This document shows positions 60,967 to 64,000 of a DNA stretch of 64,000 bases, in pieces. The position numbers and the translations under genes are program-made. The notes beneath the pieces were generated by a model, which was not told where the DNA came from, did no database searches, and saw only the letters and a program-made list of their open reading frames with translations. This DNA comes from Coriaria nepalensis (taxonomy: Eukaryota > Streptophyta > Magnoliopsida > Cucurbitales > Coriariaceae): assembly GCA_027186245.1 (NCBI GenBank), contig CP114486.1, forward strand, positions 9,376,501 through 9,440,500, written 5' to 3'. The stretch's first letter is position 1, and each line of letters begins with the position of its first letter.

Positions 60967-61600
60967 GAAAATAAGTAAAATAATATAATTAAAAATTTAA
61001 TCTTCTCCCTCGTAATATCTTCTTCTTTATATCAACTTTTCCTACAAGCAAACGGTAATATGAAACCGAAAATTGATAAACGTTTAGTTTTGCATTAATT
61101 ATTATTAATTTTCCTATAATATTATCGTATTTTAGATTTCTTTATTATTATTTTTTTTTAATTGGCTTCTTTTATGTTTTGTTGGGTATTTTGGAGCAAA
61201 AATATTAAAAAGAGATATAACAAAGGAGAAAATTGGAATTAATAAAAACTTGTAGGACTTATATGAAATTAAAGGAAGTTTAAGGGGTGAAAAAGTATTA
61301 AGCTATTCTATTGTTTTCACCGCATGTTTTCGTCCTCACTAGTGTGTCTATTATATTAGTTCTAGGTAGGTTTTTAAATTTCAATTTCAGTCAGTTTAAA
61401 GTCTTATTTTATTTTAGCCAATAGCTTATAAATTAAAACTATGGGAATATTCCTTGCTTATTACTATACTCAATAATGATACCATTTCATGTAGGATTTA
61501 ATTAGTATGAATTATATCATATCAATTTTAGTGTCCTGACAATGGGGATTGTTTATCTAATTTATTTGTTATTTTCTATTTTTAGTGTTTCTCTTACTTA
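60594..61600. other. Intergenic, upstream of the phosphoesterase; contains (TA)n
   Basis: This should include the phosphoesterase promoter on the minus strand, but no clear TATA box was picked. A (TA)n microsatellite of about 14 repeats lies at about 60934-60962. A direct repeat of GAAAAGAAAAAGCGTGT occurs near 60699 and 60731. Nothing else was recognised. Confidence 0.45.
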
Positions 61601-61639
61601 GTTTTTACTTTTCATTTTCCAGATAGTTGTTTAATGCAT

Positions 61640-62445
61640 AAGGAACAAACAAAGAATTTTGTCAAGCCGAATTACAACCTAAGATCGAAAGGACAAATTT
61701 CACATCCATTATCGGTTCCCATTTGACGTAAGTTTTCACCATCATCAAGAGATTCCAAACCTGACTAAGAAACAATGGTTGCACTTAACCGTACACTCAA
61801 GGAATTAGCAGCATCAATTATGAATCAGTGATCTTTGTGCATTCAGTACACTCAACTTGAGATTACTTTTGAGCTAATGTTAGGAATGGTCCATCTTCTA
61901 CTAACTTTTCATGGTTTTACAGGAAAAAAACCAAACAAATATGTCAAATAGTTTCATATAGTATGTTCAAGTATGAAACCAACTGACATATCTAAAGAAC
62001 AAGTAAAATTAAGAGTTTTTCCATTCTCTCTAGCGAATAATGTAAATGAGTGGTTATATTACTTTTCATCTGATACCGTCAACACTTAGAATGAGATGAA
62101 TAGACTTTTTCTTAAAAAATATTTTCTTGTATCTAAGGCTACAATCATTATAAATGAGATATGTGGTATTGACAATATGATGATAGAGAGACTTTATATG
62201 AGTATTGGAATAATTTAATAACCTATATGCAAGTTGCCTTCATCATCAAATAAGTAAGTAGCTCTTACTTCAATAATTTTATGAAGATCTTATGTTAATG
62301 GAAAGAAGTATGATTGATGTTGCAAGTTGAGGTGCTTTAGTAGACAAGACACTTGTAGGTGCAAGGGCTTTAATATCGAACATGGCGGCTGATTCTCAAT
62401 AGTTTACCCATTGATTAGAACAATCGCTAATAAAAGTAAATGAGA
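61640..62445 (+). mobile_element. Degenerate Ty3/gypsy gag remnant
   Basis: Plus-strand frames, broken by several stops, give the retrotransposon gag domain. HGFTGKKPNKYVK near 61910 corresponds to the usual F.G...EDP..H start. KEQVKLRVFPFSLANNVNEW lies near 61998-62055. A tryptophan-leucine block then leads into FLKKYFLVSKA near 62110-62140. A later part matching the FYEGL...RSMIDAASGGALVDKT region lies near 62280-62350, followed by MAADSQ near 62380. No pol domain or LTR was recognised around it. Confidence 0.65.
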
Positions 62446-63503
62446 TTGTTACATCCAACACTGAGCAATAACAAAGCGACTGATAACTTTTTTTAGTCAT
62501 AAATTTATCAATTTATCTCTCATCATCTCCGCCAACTCCTTCATGGCTATCATCTTTTATCAATGGTTAGAGATAATCTAAGATTATGAATTTGACTAAA
62601 AAATATTTTATATTTAATTTCTACACTTAATTTTTATTTTAATATTTTGAATCCTCTTTTTAATTATTTTTATTTATTCACCTTAAAATAACCTTCTCTA
62701 ATTTTCTCCATCACTAACTACCACCACCTTCGTTGCCAAAAAATAGCTATCTCTCTTTCGTCGGATCCCAGTCGAATTATCTGGAGTCCGATAATTTTTT
62801 CTTTTTTGAAAGAGAGAGAGAGAGTGAAAGTGAGAGAGTTAAATTCTAGTGGAGTTGGGGAAGGATGGCAGCTGCGGCAAAGAAAGTTGAAGGAGATTAT
62901 TTTAGAGAATAAATAATAATAATTAGAAGTAAATTTTAAAATATAATAATAAAAATTATTTATAAATAAAAAATAGTATTTAATTAAATTTATAATTTTA
63001 TATTATTTCATGATCATAAATGGCAACGGTGGAGAATTGATGGAAGTGGCGATCAAATGATGAAATGATGAATTGATGAATTGATGAAAAATGATTAAAG
63101 AGCATGAAAATAAAACTTTTGAACTTAAAAAAAAAATGATTAACTGAAGTTTAAAAACTGAGTTTAAAAAAAAGTTGTGAAGCGAATAAATTCTGACTTT
63201 TGAGTAATTTGCGGTAGTCTTCTTGAAATATGGTAATTTAGGAGGTCCATGTAAATGGGTAGTAGTTTAAGGAGTAAATATGATTTGGCGGCCTTGTAAT
63301 TATAAAATAATTTGGGTTTTATTATAATTCATATGAAGTTTTGGGTTCAGTTTCCCCAAAAACTAGTAAAGTTGCTCTCATATCTGTAGGTGCTTGCTGG
63401 TAGCCTGGTAGGAAACGTTTTAGTTTTAAGTTCGAAGCAACCAAAATTTTTCGAGTCCTCTTCAAATCTTACAGTTCCATTGCTTCGATTTGGTGAAAGA
63501 GTA
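62446..63503. other. Upstream region of the SFT2-like gene
   Basis: AT-rich to about 63300, with GA-rich (about 62806-62840) and GATGAATT-type short repeats (about 63055-63090). The last 150 bases may include its 5' UTR. The frame stays open upstream of the chosen ATG to 63390, but that part is not conserved-looking. Confidence 0.4.
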
Positions 63504-63659
63504 ATGGAGAAGATGAACCAGGCCTTCGGCAAGATGAAGATGCTGGTAGGAATGGATGTGGAAGACGAGTATCAGCCTGCTATCGACGAACTCCAGGATG
63601 GTTCTACTTTCTCATTCATGGATGATTTGAACCGCAACTGCACCTTGTCCACTAAACAG
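63504..63659 (+). CDS. SFT2/Got1-type vesicle transport protein, first exon (partial)
   Basis: Exon 1 encodes 52 residues beginning MEKMNQAFGKMKMLVGMDVE and including FSFMDDLNRNCTLSTKQ. This is the cytosolic N-terminal segment that precedes the four membrane spans of SFT2-like proteins. A GT donor follows CAG at 63660, in frame at a codon boundary. The transmembrane part lies beyond the right edge of the window. SFT2 proteins work in endosome-to-Golgi vesicle fusion. The chosen ATG matches the family N-terminus; the in-frame ATG at 63390 would add 38 residues without family resemblance. Confidence 0.88.
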
Positions 63660-64000
63660 GTCTAGTCTCTTTTCTTTTTCTCGGTTTCTGACGTAAAAAT
63701 AACTTTTTGGTTGCCGAGAAACGACGAACGATTTCTGACTTCAGATCGGAAGTTTTTCTTTCTTGGCGAATTAAGCAACTACCTAAATTTTGAGCTGTTC
63801 AATTATGTTAATTTAGCATAAATTAACATCCACATGCACACCTTGTTGTATTTCCATATTATATGACCTTCATTTTTCTTTCAGTTAGTCTAAAACACTA
63901 CTGTGGAATCTTTTTGTGGTACTTTGATTCATACTGGAACCAGAATATTGATATATGAGCAGTTTCATAACTGTTAATTTGATCATTTTTTGTTTCATTC
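63660..64000 (+). other. Start of the first intron of the SFT2-like gene
   Basis: The sequence begins GTCTAG at the donor, is T-rich and contains no open coding block. No acceptor joining to the expected next SFT2 segment was found before the window ends. Confidence 0.6.

Overview
This window looks like nuclear DNA of a flowering plant, most likely a eudicot. It is AT-rich, has long intergenic stretches, GT-AG introns and dense nested, decayed transposable elements. The intact genes resemble well-known plant families. I cannot name the species. No rRNA, tRNA, CRISPR or bacterial features were seen.

Five host genes can be supported. (1) A five-exon PHD-finger gene of the At1g33420 / MALE MEIOCYTE DEATH-like family, + strand, 4881-9201. 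(2) A two-exon class I-type GH19 endochitinase with a hevein domain, + strand, 34097-35153. (3) A four-exon class III peroxidase closest to Arabidopsis PRX47, + strand, 54834-56299. (4) A four-exon membrane-anchored calcineurin-like metallophosphoesterase of the At3g03305 type, - strand, 57086-60593. (5) The first coding exon of an SFT2/Got1-type vesicle transport protein, + strand, 63504-63659, which runs off the right edge. A heavily mutated intronless acyl-activating-enzyme pseudogene lies at about 20646-22370.

Layout: 0.85-1.5 kb, a small hAT-like element. About 2.2-4.2 kb, a foldback element with a core of about 28 copies of a hairpin-forming 30-bp repeat. 4.9-9.2 kb, the PHD gene. 10.8-20.2 kb, Copia debris (a minus-strand 3' end with LTR, a degenerate plus-strand element, an inverted long LTR) plus a 914-bp hAT-like insertion with a perfect 8-bp target duplication. 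20.6-22.4 kb, the acyl-CoA ligase pseudogene. 24.3-31.4 kb, a decayed Mutator-like (MULE) element: transposase on +, a DUF1985/Ulp1 SUMO-protease-like gene on -, and between them a 26-bp tandem array and about 520 bp of telomere-like repeat; hairpin-rich sequence lies at both ends. 32.46-33.68 kb, a non-autonomous MULE with a perfect 9-bp target duplication. 34-35 kb, the chitinase. 36.2-38.7 kb, a Ty3/gypsy fragment. 40.2-42.7 kb, Copia LTR and integrase fragments. 44.1-48.8 kb, a 5'-truncated Copia element with its 3' LTR. 52.9-54.4 kb, an internally deleted gypsy element with two LTRs. 54.8-60.6 kb, a compact gene island (peroxidase and phosphoesterase, convergent). 61.6-62.5 kb, a gypsy gag remnant. 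63.5 kb onward, the SFT2-like gene.

The host genes do not form a pathway; they are independent plant genes separated by transposon blocks. I found no clear new biological system. The most unusual structures are the Ulp1-carrying MULE with its internal telomere-like satellite and terminal hairpins, and the foldback element with the hairpin minisatellite.
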